A stretch of 50,157 nt of DNA, from positions 1-50,157 of the forward strand of contig QJPH01000380.1 in the NCBI GenBank assembly GCA_003242955.1, in the 5' to 3' direction. Position 1 is the stretch's first letter. Every line of letters begins with the position of its first letter. Shown here piece after piece: positions 19,169-27,564 of the stretch. The translations under genes were made by a program, and so were the position numbers. The DNA comes from Candidatus Methylumidiphilus alinenensis (GTDB taxonomy: Bacteria; Pseudomonadota; Gammaproteobacteria; Methylococcales; Methylococcaceae). Below the pieces are notes generated by a model. The model did not search any database. It saw only the letters and a list, made by a program, of their open reading frames with translations, and had not been told where the DNA came from.

Positions 19169-20215
19169 TCACAAATTGACGGGCATGTCTGATTCATCCA
19201 GATGCGCAATATGCAAGCGGTTGCGACCCGCTTCTTTTGACTTGTCCAGACAGTCCTCCGCCAACTTTAGCAATGCATCAATTTTTGTCCCGTGCGAGGG
19301 GATGGCATTGGCCACCCCTAGGCTAATGGTAAGATGGTAAGCAACTTCGCTCTTGCAATGAGGAATTTCTAAGTTTTCGACCCCCGACCGCACCAATTCT
19401 GCAACATGGATGGCTCCCTCTGCGTGGGTGGCAGGCAGCAGTGCGGTGAATTTTTCGCCAGTCAAACGGGCCAGCACATCTGACGGTCGGCGGATTGACT
19501 GGCGGAATACCCCGGTGATGGTTCTGATGGTTTCGTCTCCCTTCGGGTGTCCATAATGTTCATTGAACAGTCTGAAGTAGTCCAAATCCATCATTAACAG
19601 GGAAATGGGGATGTTATTGCGCACAGCCAAGCTCCACAACTCGTTGCACCGTTCCTCAAAGGTTTTCCGGTTAGCCAAACCTGTCAAAAGGTCGTTCCGG
19701 GTTAGTTCTGTGACTTGCCCGGACAGAAAGTCGATCCTCGCCTGACCGATTCGCAACGCCATTTTTGCCTTGTCCCTTTCCATTTTGACGAAGTAGGCGT
19801 TTGAGTGATGGCGCAAGCGGGCGATTAGCTCGATTTTGTCGGGCAATTTGATCAAGTAATCGTCGGCACCGGCTACGAATGCTTGCACCTTGACGAGAGG
19901 CTCATCGGAGCCGAACAGCATGATCACGGGTTTGTCGCGGGTTCTTGGGTGGGCACGGAGAAATCGACACAAGGTGAAACCGTCTATTTCGGGCATTGCC
20001 ACATCAAGCAATATGACCGATGGATCGACTTTCTCAGCCATTTCAAGGGCCTTGAACGGATCGGAACAGTAATGAAAATGGATATCAGCCTCGTCACTGA
20101 GCAACCGCCGCACGGCCTCGGCGGTGAAAGGACTGTCCTCCACCAACAGGATGACGAGGGCATGTTTGACTACACTCGAAACGCCTTCGCCAGGAAGGAT
20201 CAAACCGCTGGACAT
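19169..20215 (-). CDS. wspR: WspR-like response regulator with degenerate GGDEF domain
   Basis: Last gene of the Wsp-type operon, 348 residues, matching the 347 of Pseudomonas WspR. The receiver domain (residues 20-140) keeps Glu/Asp (LLVEDS), the phosphoacceptor Asp71 and Lys in DYLIKLPDK, but the conserved Thr/Ser is Phe101. The C-terminal GGDEF domain (about 175-340) has TGEKF at 252-256 instead of GGEEF, so one of the acidic active-site residues is Lys. The RxxD inhibitory site (RPSD, 243-246) is at the correct 5-residue distance. I infer loss or strong loss of diguanylate cyclase activity with possible retention of c-di-GMP binding. It is 6 bases downstream of the CheB-like gene. Confidence 0.9.
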   Translation of the reverse strand: MSSGLILPGEGVSSVVKHALVILLVEDSPFTAEAVRRLLSDEADIHFHYCSDPFKALEMAEKVDPSVILLDVAMPEIDGFTLCRFLRAHPRTRDKPVIMLFGSDEPLVKVQAFVAGADDYLIKLPDKIELIARLRHHSNAYFVKMERDKAKMALRIGQARIDFLSGQVTELTRNDLLTGLANRKTFEERCNELWSLAVRNNIPISLLMMDLDYFRLFNEHYGHPKGDETIRTITGVFRQSIRRPSDVLARLTGEKFTALLPATHAEGAIHVAELVRSGVENLEIPHCKSEVAYHLTISLGVANAIPSHGTKIDALLKLAEDCLDKSKEAGRNRLHIAHLDESDMPVNL

Positions 20216-20221
20216 GGCTGT

Positions 20222-21250
20222 TTATCCTCGCGCTTGTCCACTTGGCTTGGACTTCTCATAGTGCTTCAGTTCCTCCGCTATTTGAGAGAGGGGGAGAATA
20301 AGCTTAGCCGCACCCAACTCTATCGCCGCCTTGGGCATTCCGTAAACGGCGCAGCTTTCTTTGTCTTGGGCGATTGTATGCCAACTAGCGCGCCGAAGTG
20401 CCATCAATCCAGACGCACCATCCCTTCCCATGCCGGTCAGCAACACCGCTGCCGAAGGTTTGGGCCAGTTTTGCGCGACACTCGCAAAGAACACATCGAC
20501 TGAAGGCCGGTACGGATAATCCACAGGCTCCACCGTATAGGCTATGGTCCGGTCGGTTGTAAGCACCATATGATCGTTAGTGCTGGCAATAAGCACATGA
20601 CCGGCGAGCGGCCTGTCCCCAGCACGGGCGATATCGACTAACAGCTTGCAGTGTTGCCCCAACCAGTGGGCAATGCCCTCGGCAAATTGCTCGTCCACAT
20701 GTTGCACCACCAAGATAGCGGCATGAAATCCATTGGGCAAGGCAGCCAGGATAGTGGCAATGGCATTGGGTCCCCCAGTCGAAGCGCCGATGACGATCAA
20801 CGGCGGCAGGTTCTTTTCCTTACCAGTCAGGTCTTTAATGATGCTGTCTCTGCCATGCGCTGATGAGGCAATGCGTTTGCGGACGGCATCTATTTTTCTC
20901 AGTAACTCGAGCGCATCTTCAGCATTTCCGAATGCCGGGACATTGACCACATCCAAGGCACCCGCCCCCAAGACTTGGAATACCTCGGATATCTGCCGTT
21001 GGTAATTGACCGCCGCCACTAGTATGGGGCATGGCGTTTTTTTCATAATGCGCTGTGTGCAGTCAACGACCTCTGAAACCGACAGGGTCAAGCCCATCAA
21101 TAACAGGTCGGGGACATCCTCCGCGCACATGCGCACCGCTTCGGCGCTACCATTTACAATCCAAGCCAGATTATGTTCGGGGGCGAGCGACAACGCCAAT
21201 CGTAAAGATTCAATGGCAGCCGTCGGGGCATTGGCAATGGCAATTCGCAT
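20222..21250 (-). CDS. wspF: WspF-like CheB methylesterase with degenerate receiver
   Basis: Removes methyl groups from the receptors. 342 residues: receiver-like domain (1-120) and CheB catalytic domain (about 150-335). The catalytic Ser157 is in GASTGG, with His in VVQHVDEQFAEG and Asp in LTGMGRDGA. The receiver is degenerate: at the phosphoacceptor position the sequence is PDLLLMGLTLS (Gly53), where WspF has LMD, and the N-terminal acidic residue is also missing (ANAPTAAIES). Phosphorylation by the CheA-like kinase should therefore be impossible, leaving the esterase unregulated or differently regulated. It follows the CheA gene after 2 bases. Confidence 0.93.
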   Translation of the reverse strand: MRIAIANAPTAAIESLRLALSLAPEHNLAWIVNGSAEAVRMCAEDVPDLLLMGLTLSVSEVVDCTQRIMKKTPCPILVAAVNYQRQISEVFQVLGAGALDVVNVPAFGNAEDALELLRKIDAVRKRIASSAHGRDSIIKDLTGKEKNLPPLIVIGASTGGPNAIATILAALPNGFHAAILVVQHVDEQFAEGIAHWLGQHCKLLVDIARAGDRPLAGHVLIASTNDHMVLTTDRTIAYTVEPVDYPYRPSVDVFFASVAQNWPKPSAAVLLTGMGRDGASGLMALRRASWHTIAQDKESCAVYGMPKAAIELGAAKLILPLSQIAEELKHYEKSKPSGQARG

Positions 21251-21252
21251 TT

Positions 21253-23481
21253 TTAGGCATCTCCGATCAAGCTAGTGACCACCTCAAGCAGAGTATCGTC
21301 GTTGAAATTGCCCTTGGTCAGGTAATAATCGGCCCCGGCATCCAGCCCTCTAAGCCTATCTTCTTCCCAATCTTTGTAGGACATTATCACTACGGGCGTG
21401 GATTTTAACCCTGCATCCTGCTTGATCTTGGATACCAGTTCTATTCCATTCATTCTTGGCATGTCCACATCGGTGATGACAAGATCGAATCCACCGCTTC
21501 GCACGGCATTCCATCCATCCATTCCATCGACCGCCACTTCGACACGGTACTTCCTGTTCTCAAGCAGCTTACGTTCCACTTCCCGAACGACAAAGGAGTC
21601 ATCCACCACCAGAATGCGTTTGCCCAGTTTGGCAGCTTTGGATGGGCTTGCCCCGCCTTGTTGTAAGTGGTTCCTGCCTATCAGCCTGTCGATGGAACGG
21701 GTCAAATCGTCCACGTCTAGTATAAGCGCTGGCGTACCGTCTTCCAACAGGGTTTCGGCGGCAATGTCACGTAACTTACCCAAACCGGGGTCCAAGGGTC
21801 TTACGACCAAATTGCTTTCACCAATGAAGCGATCAACCACGACACCAAAACGCCCATCCCGGTCACTGATTACAACGATATTGTAACAGTCGGTCAAATC
21901 AGCGGTTTGCTGCAATTCAAGTACTTGGGCCGCTACCACTATCCCTACGGGTTTGCCGTTCAGGTAAAAAAAATCATTGCCTTGCAAAGAGGAAATATCA
22001 TGCTGCCCGAGAATCAAAACCTTTTCGACTCGCGTTAAGGGGAAAACGTAAGCCTCACCGGCTATTTGCGTAACCAAACCGCGCATGATCGAAAGGGTAA
22101 GAGGCAATTGGAGTTGAAAATGGGTTCCCTGCCCGACCTCGGAATGGGTTCTCACTGAACCGCGAATCTGTTGCAGGCTATTCATGACCACATCTAGCCC
22201 CACCCCGCGCCCGGAAATTTCCGTCACTTTGTCTTTGACGGTAAACCCCGGCAGGAAAAGGAAATCATAGAGTTCAACAGTACTCAGGCCAACTGCCGTT
22301 TCTTCGGAGACAAGTTTGCGCAAAACCACAAGGCGGCGCAACGCTTCAGGGTCAATCCCGCGTCCGTCGTCCTCTACAGCGACGAAGAGCATGCCCGCTT
22401 GATGCCTGGCTTCCAATCGGATGACGCCCTCAGCAGGCTTGCCTACGGCAAGCCTTTCATCGGGTGATTCTATGCCATGGTCTATGGCATTGCGCAACAG
22501 ATGATTAAGAGGTGACTGGAGTACGTCTAAAATATCCCGGTCCACCAACGTATTGTGTCCGCCAATAATAAGCTGTACTTGTTTTCCTAGTTCTCCTGCA
22601 ATATCCCTTACCATACGTGGAAAGTTCGCCACGCCTTCGGAAAATGGACGCATCCTGCTGGTCGTAGCCTCTTTGTAGAGTTGCCGTGACAACTGGCTTG
22701 AGCGACGCTCAAAACTTTCCAGAAACCGCCAGTTTCCGGCAATGCCGTCAGCGGTTTCGGCACTAATCTGTATGGCTACCCGCAACAGTTCAAGCTCATG
22801 CTCAATCTCGCCGATTCCCGCCAGATGCCTTTCTATACGTTCCAGCCGTCCAGTCAACCCGTTTAATTGTCGGACGGTGCGAAGCAAGGAATGCACAAAG
22901 GGAGCAAGGCGGCGCGACTCGACCAGAAACTCGGCGGCAAGCCCAATCAAACGGTCAAGGAGTTCGGCATTGATCCGCAACACCTTCTCTTCGCCATCTC
23001 CAAACGTGGCCGTCGTTATTACAGGCTCGGACGAGGTTTTTTCGATTGCCGCAGTGAAATGAATGTCAGGCATTTCAATCTGTCCTCCTGACATGGCATT
23101 GCTGATAGCCTCGGCTAGTTCATTATAAGTCTTTGAGTTGTTGGCTATCCAATCGCTGATTTTGCCTTCATCTAAAAGGGCGATGCGCGCCAAATGATCG
23201 GCACCTTTCAATAGAAGGTCGAAATGTGGGCGTTTAAGCGTAAAACCTTTCTGTGCCGCAATAAAGCAATCCTCCATGGCATGTGCCAGCACCACGGCAT
23301 TGGGAAGATTGACTATCCGTGCTGCACCCTTGATGGAATGGGATGCCCGCATCAAAGACTGGAGCACCTTCTGATTGTGTGCGTCACGCTCCAGTTCCAA
23401 CAACCCTTTGATGATTTCAGATGCCTGGTTTTCCGCCTCAACGCGGAAAAGCTCCAGCATGGAAACGTCGGCTAGGCTCAT
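21253..23481 (-). CDS. wspE: WspE-like CheA histidine kinase with C-terminal receiver
   Basis: Hybrid chemosensory kinase, 742 residues. Order: HPt (His48 in ASHSIKGAAR), dimerisation segment (about 165-290), ATPase (LNHLLRNAIDHGIES; VEDDGRGIDPEALR; EISGRGVGLDVV), CheW-like regulatory domain (about 485-610) and a receiver (622-742) with ILVVDDS, Asp671 in ITDVDMP, and Lys in YYLTKGNF. All catalytic motifs look intact. In the Pseudomonas Wsp system this kinase phosphorylates WspR and WspF; here both candidates are altered, while the divergent REC-PP2C protein is not. The start overlaps the WspD-like stop by 4 bases. Confidence 0.95.
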   Translation of the reverse strand: MSLADVSMLELFRVEAENQASEIIKGLLELERDAHNQKVLQSLMRASHSIKGAARIVNLPNAVVLAHAMEDCFIAAQKGFTLKRPHFDLLLKGADHLARIALLDEGKISDWIANNSKTYNELAEAISNAMSGGQIEMPDIHFTAAIEKTSSEPVITTATFGDGEEKVLRINAELLDRLIGLAAEFLVESRRLAPFVHSLLRTVRQLNGLTGRLERIERHLAGIGEIEHELELLRVAIQISAETADGIAGNWRFLESFERRSSQLSRQLYKEATTSRMRPFSEGVANFPRMVRDIAGELGKQVQLIIGGHNTLVDRDILDVLQSPLNHLLRNAIDHGIESPDERLAVGKPAEGVIRLEARHQAGMLFVAVEDDGRGIDPEALRRLVVLRKLVSEETAVGLSTVELYDFLFLPGFTVKDKVTEISGRGVGLDVVMNSLQQIRGSVRTHSEVGQGTHFQLQLPLTLSIMRGLVTQIAGEAYVFPLTRVEKVLILGQHDISSLQGNDFFYLNGKPVGIVVAAQVLELQQTADLTDCYNIVVISDRDGRFGVVVDRFIGESNLVVRPLDPGLGKLRDIAAETLLEDGTPALILDVDDLTRSIDRLIGRNHLQQGGASPSKAAKLGKRILVVDDSFVVREVERKLLENRKYRVEVAVDGMDGWNAVRSGGFDLVITDVDMPRMNGIELVSKIKQDAGLKSTPVVIMSYKDWEEDRLRGLDAGADYYLTKGNFNDDTLLEVVTSLIGDA

Positions 23482-24170
23482 TTGAGGGTTTTTTCCATGG
23501 CATGGAACATGAGTTCCTCATCCAGCAGGCCGATGCTTTGCCCTCCATCCTGCAATATACCCCGCACTAATTTGCCCAATGCGTGGGACAGTGATGCTGG
23601 AACGGGAAGAAGGTCAAGCTGTGCGTAACGGCAGGAACCAAGCACTTCGTCCACTAGCAATGCGAAGCGGCTTTCATTGCGACGAATGACCATCATGCGA
23701 GGGAATATCCGGCGTTTCCCATCCGCATCAGGTTTGAAATCCTCAATACCAAGCAATTTGACCATGGAAAAACATAGTCGCAACTGCCCATGGATATTGA
23801 CGATGCCCTTCAGAATATCCGTGGCATAATGCGGCAGGCGGTGAATCATCTCGGGTTGGCAAATTTCGTCAATGACACTAATAGGCAGCGATAGGAATTC
23901 ACACCCGACGCGAAACACCAGCACCGATGAATGCTCGGATATTCGCCGGTCAGGGGCCGGTTTGGAATAGTGGCGATACCATTCGTCTAGATAATTGGGC
24001 GGCAAGGACTGGCGTTCGAATATTTTGCTGGCCGATGCCGCAAAAACCTGGCAGTTGTGGCAATGGACAACTTCCTGCAATTTAGGGCAAGGGCTTTCGG
24101 CATGGCTCCAAACACCAATACGGTTCCAACAATCGTCAATGACCGTGAAGGAATGAACTGGGTCTTGCAT
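23478..24170 (-). CDS. wspD: WspD-like CheW coupling protein
   Basis: CheW-family adaptor linking receptors and kinase, 230 residues from the ATG at 24170, chosen because AGGAAC lies just upstream and it starts 2 bases after the CheR stop; an ATG at 24194 would overlap CheR by 23 bases. The N-terminal part (FTVIDDCWNRIGVW, then CPKLQEVVHCHNCQVFAAS) with its Cys/His cluster is the WspD type. The CheW domain starts at about residue 80 (SVLVFRVGCEFLSLPISVID) and includes GIVNIHGQLRLCFSMVKLLG. Confidence 0.92.
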   Translation of the reverse strand: MQDPVHSFTVIDDCWNRIGVWSHAESPCPKLQEVVHCHNCQVFAASASKIFERQSLPPNYLDEWYRHYSKPAPDRRISEHSSVLVFRVGCEFLSLPISVIDEICQPEMIHRLPHYATDILKGIVNIHGQLRLCFSMVKLLGIEDFKPDADGKRRIFPRMMVIRRNESRFALLVDEVLGSCRYAQLDLLPVPASLSHALGKLVRGILQDGGQSIGLLDEELMFHAMEKTLK

Positions 24171-24171
24171 C

Positions 24172-25500
24172 TCAGTTCCTAGTTTGCTTTCCATCAGCCT
24201 GCCTAGCCCGCAGCCGGAATAATTCTGCGGCCTTCATATCGCCGCGCTCTTCTGCGGCCAACGCCAGATGTGCGAGTGCCTGCACATGATCCGGTTGCAG
24301 ATAAACGGCTTTACGCAAGCAAATCTCCGCTTCCGCCGCAAAGCCTTGTGATTTTTGCAGCAATCCAAGCAAATAATAAGCGTCGGCCTTTGGAGGGCTA
24401 GTCGACAACGACGCTTCGCAAAGTTTGCGGGCATCTTCAGTCCGCCCTTTGTCGGCCATTTCAAAAGCCAACGCTAGAGAGTCCACCGAAACCTCCCTGT
24501 GTTCTGGATACCGGCAATCCCTGCCGGTATGGACGGCTTTGTCAACTACATTGACCTCGGCCCTCTCCCAAGGGGCGAGGGTGTTTCGTATTGCTTTACT
24601 TCCTCCGTTTTCTATAGCCCTTGCAGCCGTTCCAATCGTTCTCTTGTCATCCTGCCGTTGCTGCCTGATGCCCATAGAAGTAGGAAAATTTTGCCCAACA
24701 CACTGATTGCTCTTGCGGTAGGCAAAACAAAACGGATATCGAACCGGGGAATAGCCTCTATTCAGTGCTTGCAAGGACTCCGCATGGCCTACAAACAAAA
24801 CCCCGGAAGGAGAAAGCAACTTGTCGATGACTGCCATGGACTCGTCCTGCTGCTTCGGTGCCAGGTAAATCATCAAGTTGCGAAAAAACACCGCATCATA
24901 GGGGCCCTTGCCTACGGCGAAACCGGGCATCATCATATTGCCACGGGAAAAGGCCACACAGCGCCGGACTTTCTCGCCAAGTACATAGCCTTCGTCCGTC
25001 AAATGGAAATACCGCTCACGGAAGCCCATGTCCCGGCTGCGAAATGAATTGCGATGATATATCCCCATCTGGGCTTTTTCCAATGCTTGTCTGCTGATGT
25101 CAAAAGCTTCGATCCGCATTTGTTCCGGGCTGAGTCCAATGTCAAGCAAAGCCATCGCGATAGTATAGGGTTCTTCGCCGGAAGAGCAAGGAAGGCTCAA
25201 TATTTTGATTGGGATGTCAGGACATGAAGGCTTCCATTCTTCGCTGACATATTTCTGCAACAAAGCAAAAGGCTTTTCGTCGCGAAAAAACCAAGTCTCC
25301 GGCACCACGATGAGTTCAACCAACTCATCCAATTCTTCGGGTGATTTCCCGATTAGGTCGATATAACTTGCCTCGTCCGCCAGACCGCACTTGGCCATGC
25401 GCTCCTTCACCCCCCGCGCCAAGGGCGAGCCGCCAACCGTTGCCAAATCAATCCCGACTGACACCTTTATGAGATCATGGATTTGTTGAAGTATTCGCAT
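24172..25500 (-). CDS. wspC: WspC-like CheR methyltransferase with TPR domain
   Basis: SAM-dependent methyltransferase that methylates receptor glutamates, 442 residues. The CheR part (1-275) has VVPETWFFRD, LSLPCSSGEEPYTIAMALLD (SAM binding) and AVFFRNLMIYL. The C-terminal TPR region (about 350-440: ALAFEMADKGRTEDARKLC, AYYLLGLLQKSQGFAAEAE, ALAHLALAAEERGDMKAAEL) is the WspC arrangement. The linker between them contains residues encoded by a dispersed repeat (24491-24583, about residues 306-337), which keeps the frame. It follows the CheW gene after 11 bases. Confidence 0.94.
   Translation of the reverse strand: MRILQQIHDLIKVSVGIDLATVGGSPLARGVKERMAKCGLADEASYIDLIGKSPEELDELVELIVVPETWFFRDEKPFALLQKYVSEEWKPSCPDIPIKILSLPCSSGEEPYTIAMALLDIGLSPEQMRIEAFDISRQALEKAQMGIYHRNSFRSRDMGFRERYFHLTDEGYVLGEKVRRCVAFSRGNMMMPGFAVGKGPYDAVFFRNLMIYLAPKQQDESMAVIDKLLSPSGVLFVGHAESLQALNRGYSPVRYPFCFAYRKSNQCVGQNFPTSMGIRQQRQDDKRTIGTAARAIENGGSKAIRNTLAPWERAEVNVVDKAVHTGRDCRYPEHREVSVDSLALAFEMADKGRTEDARKLCEASLSTSPPKADAYYLLGLLQKSQGFAAEAEICLRKAVYLQPDHVQALAHLALAAEERGDMKAAELFRLRARQADGKQTRN
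24491..24583. repeat. In-frame repeat copy inside the CheR/WspC-like gene
   Basis: ACCTCCCTGTGTTCTGGATA, CCGGCAATCCCTGCCGGTAT and CCCTCTCCCAAGGGGCGAGG follow the order of the intergenic element at 18518-18627 and of the copy at 42352-42451. It encodes the linker residues between the methyltransferase and TPR domains, without stop codons in the CheR frame. Confidence 0.8.
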
Positions 25501-25511
25501 GATGCGGACCC

Positions 25512-25988
25512 TTAATCTTCCAACTCCAGCAAGGCGCGGGACTCTTCTGTCAAAAATTTGTCGGGATGGATGATTTGCAGGATTTCACCCTCATGCATCG
25601 CTAACATCCCCAAATAGGGTGCGCTTTCGCTCCAAACTCCGCTGACCCGCAACGTCTCTGGCAAAATTTTCACGGTTCCGGTCACGCCTTCCACCATCAA
25701 CCCCAAAATTCTCCTGATGCCATCCCTGCGCAGCACGGGGGTCAGCAGAATGCGGGTACTGACCACTGCTTTGCAAGGCTTTCCGGTCACCAAAGAGTTG
25801 ATATCCAGCACGACAACCGCTGTCCCCCGATAGTTCAAAACACCGGACACCCATCCTTGCGTCTGCGGCAACTGTTTCAATGTCAGCAACGGAAGCACCT
25901 CGATGAGATCCGCCGCAGGCAGGGCATAACGGTCACTGCCGATAGAAAAGACAACTGCATATAAGGGTTTGTCCGGGTCAAAAGCCAT
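25512..25988 (-). CDS. wspB: WspB-like CheW coupling protein
   Basis: Single CheW domain, 158 residues: YAVVFSIGSDRYALPAADLIEVLPL, then GVLNYRGTAVVVLDINSLVTG, then VEGVTGTVKILPETLR. It is the first CheW of the operon, directly downstream of the second receptor gene (5-base gap) and upstream of the CheR gene, as in the Pseudomonas wsp order A-B-C-D-E-F-R. Confidence 0.92.
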   Translation of the reverse strand: MAFDPDKPLYAVVFSIGSDRYALPAADLIEVLPLLTLKQLPQTQGWVSGVLNYRGTAVVVLDINSLVTGKPCKAVVSTRILLTPVLRRDGIRRILGLMVEGVTGTVKILPETLRVSGVWSESAPYLGMLAMHEGEILQIIHPDKFLTEESRALLELED

Positions 25989-25993
25989 GGAAT

Positions 25994-27484
25994 TTACCCC
26001 AATTCCTGGACGGCATTTTGCACATCACGCGTCGCATCGGTCAGTAATGTCACCATCTGCCGCGATCCATGGATAGACTGTACTGTTTGATGGATACCCT
26101 CGTTGAACTGTGACATGGACTCGGTGATTTGTAGTGTACCTAGGTTTTGCGCCTTCATCCCTTCATAAATCAGATCAAAATGTGGGCTGAGAACCATGGT
26201 TTGCTCAATGGATCCGTTCAATTTCCAGCTTATTTTGCGGACATCCTCCACAGTGAGGCCAATTTCCTTGGCAAACTTATCCATCCCCATTACGCTGATG
26301 GAAACTTGGGACTGGATTTCTTTGACAATTTGCCCAATATCAAACAGGGCAATCGAGGTTTGATCGGCAAGGCGGCGAATTTCCTTGGCCACCACGGAAA
26401 ACCCCATCCCGTATTCCCCGGCTTTTTCCGCTTCAATGGCGGCATTTAATGAGAGCAGGTTGGTTTGTTCGGCAATTTTTCCGATGAATTTCACCACAGC
26501 GCCAATATTGCTTGCCTTTTCGTCCAGCACCCCCAATTTGGCGGCAATGTCGTTTGAAGCCCTTGCCATATGCCGCATGGTTTCATCCAATTGATCCAAA
26601 CTGTCTTGGCTTTCTCCCGCCCATTGGCTAGTCTCAAGGGCTATACGGCTGATTTCATCCATGTTTTTGCCCAATCCCTTGGCAGTGGCGGAAATCTGCC
26701 TAGCGGATGCCACGATCTCATTGCCAGAGGCGGCCTGCTCTTCTACAGTCGCCTCCAACTGGTGGATCAAGGCTGCCAGTTCGTTGGCACTGGCATAGGT
26801 TTTTACACCAACTTGCTGCAATAGACGTAGCGTCTTGGAAAACCGCCGGGAAACTTGAAAAATCGCCAGCACTTGGAATAAAACAACCAACCCGATTGCA
26901 AGCTGGGTCCCAATACTTGCAGATGCCAGTGACCGTTCACTCTCATTACTGACTTCGCGCCCCGACGAGACATTGAATTTTACCAGTTCATCAATTGCTT
27001 TGGTGACTTCGGCCAATTTTTCCCTAGTACGGCCTCGCCAATAAGCCATAGCCTCGGCCTTTTGATTCTGTCTGGCAAGAGCAAGGATTTCGTTGGCAAC
27101 GACAAAATATCCGTCCATGGCCTTCTTGCTTTTATCGAATAGATTCCTTTCAACTTGAGTGCTGATAAGCTTGGCAAACGCCGCTTCATTTTCCCGATAA
27201 GCCTGAAATCGCTTGGTCAACTGCCCTTCAGTGTATTCGACCTCGTTAGGGTCGCTGGCTTCTATGCGCAATAGCAGCGCAACCCGGTAACTATTGAACG
27301 CGCTTTTCATTTCCGTTGCGGCCAAGGTCGCTGGCATCCACTTGGAATGAAGTTCCAAAACCGGTTTGTGGATACTTTCCAACTGACGGTTTGCATACCA
27401 TCCCAACAGCACCATGGTCAATAGAAAGAAGACGAAGGAAAAGACTAGCCAGTGATAAAATTTAATCTTAGAAAACCCATTCAT
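25994..27484 (-). CDS. WspA-like methyl-accepting chemoreceptor, paralogue 2
   Basis: 496 residues. Membrane segment 1 at about 11-30, a four-helix-bundle type periplasmic domain (about 35-185), membrane segment 2 at about 192-212, then a long coiled-coil signalling domain. The hairpin tip is IAEQTNLLSLNAAIEAEKAGEYG, followed by the WspA-like EIRRLADQTSIALFDIGQIV and SVMGMDKFAKEI. I see no clear HAMP domain between the second membrane segment and the signalling coil, only about 25 residues. It is about 60% similar over its length to the product of 27565-29052 and lies 81 bases downstream of it. Confidence 0.92.
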   Translation of the reverse strand: MNGFSKIKFYHWLVFSFVFFLLTMVLLGWYANRQLESIHKPVLELHSKWMPATLAATEMKSAFNSYRVALLLRIEASDPNEVEYTEGQLTKRFQAYRENEAAFAKLISTQVERNLFDKSKKAMDGYFVVANEILALARQNQKAEAMAYWRGRTREKLAEVTKAIDELVKFNVSSGREVSNESERSLASASIGTQLAIGLVVLFQVLAIFQVSRRFSKTLRLLQQVGVKTYASANELAALIHQLEATVEEQAASGNEIVASARQISATAKGLGKNMDEISRIALETSQWAGESQDSLDQLDETMRHMARASNDIAAKLGVLDEKASNIGAVVKFIGKIAEQTNLLSLNAAIEAEKAGEYGMGFSVVAKEIRRLADQTSIALFDIGQIVKEIQSQVSISVMGMDKFAKEIGLTVEDVRKISWKLNGSIEQTMVLSPHFDLIYEGMKAQNLGTLQITESMSQFNEGIHQTVQSIHGSRQMVTLLTDATRDVQNAVQELG

Positions 27485-27564
27485 TGTTCATGCCCCGGAA
27501 TGGTTGTAACCCCTTGAAAGCGCGACTTTTCGCATCTGTCGCGGTTAGAAATCACAGCCACGAA

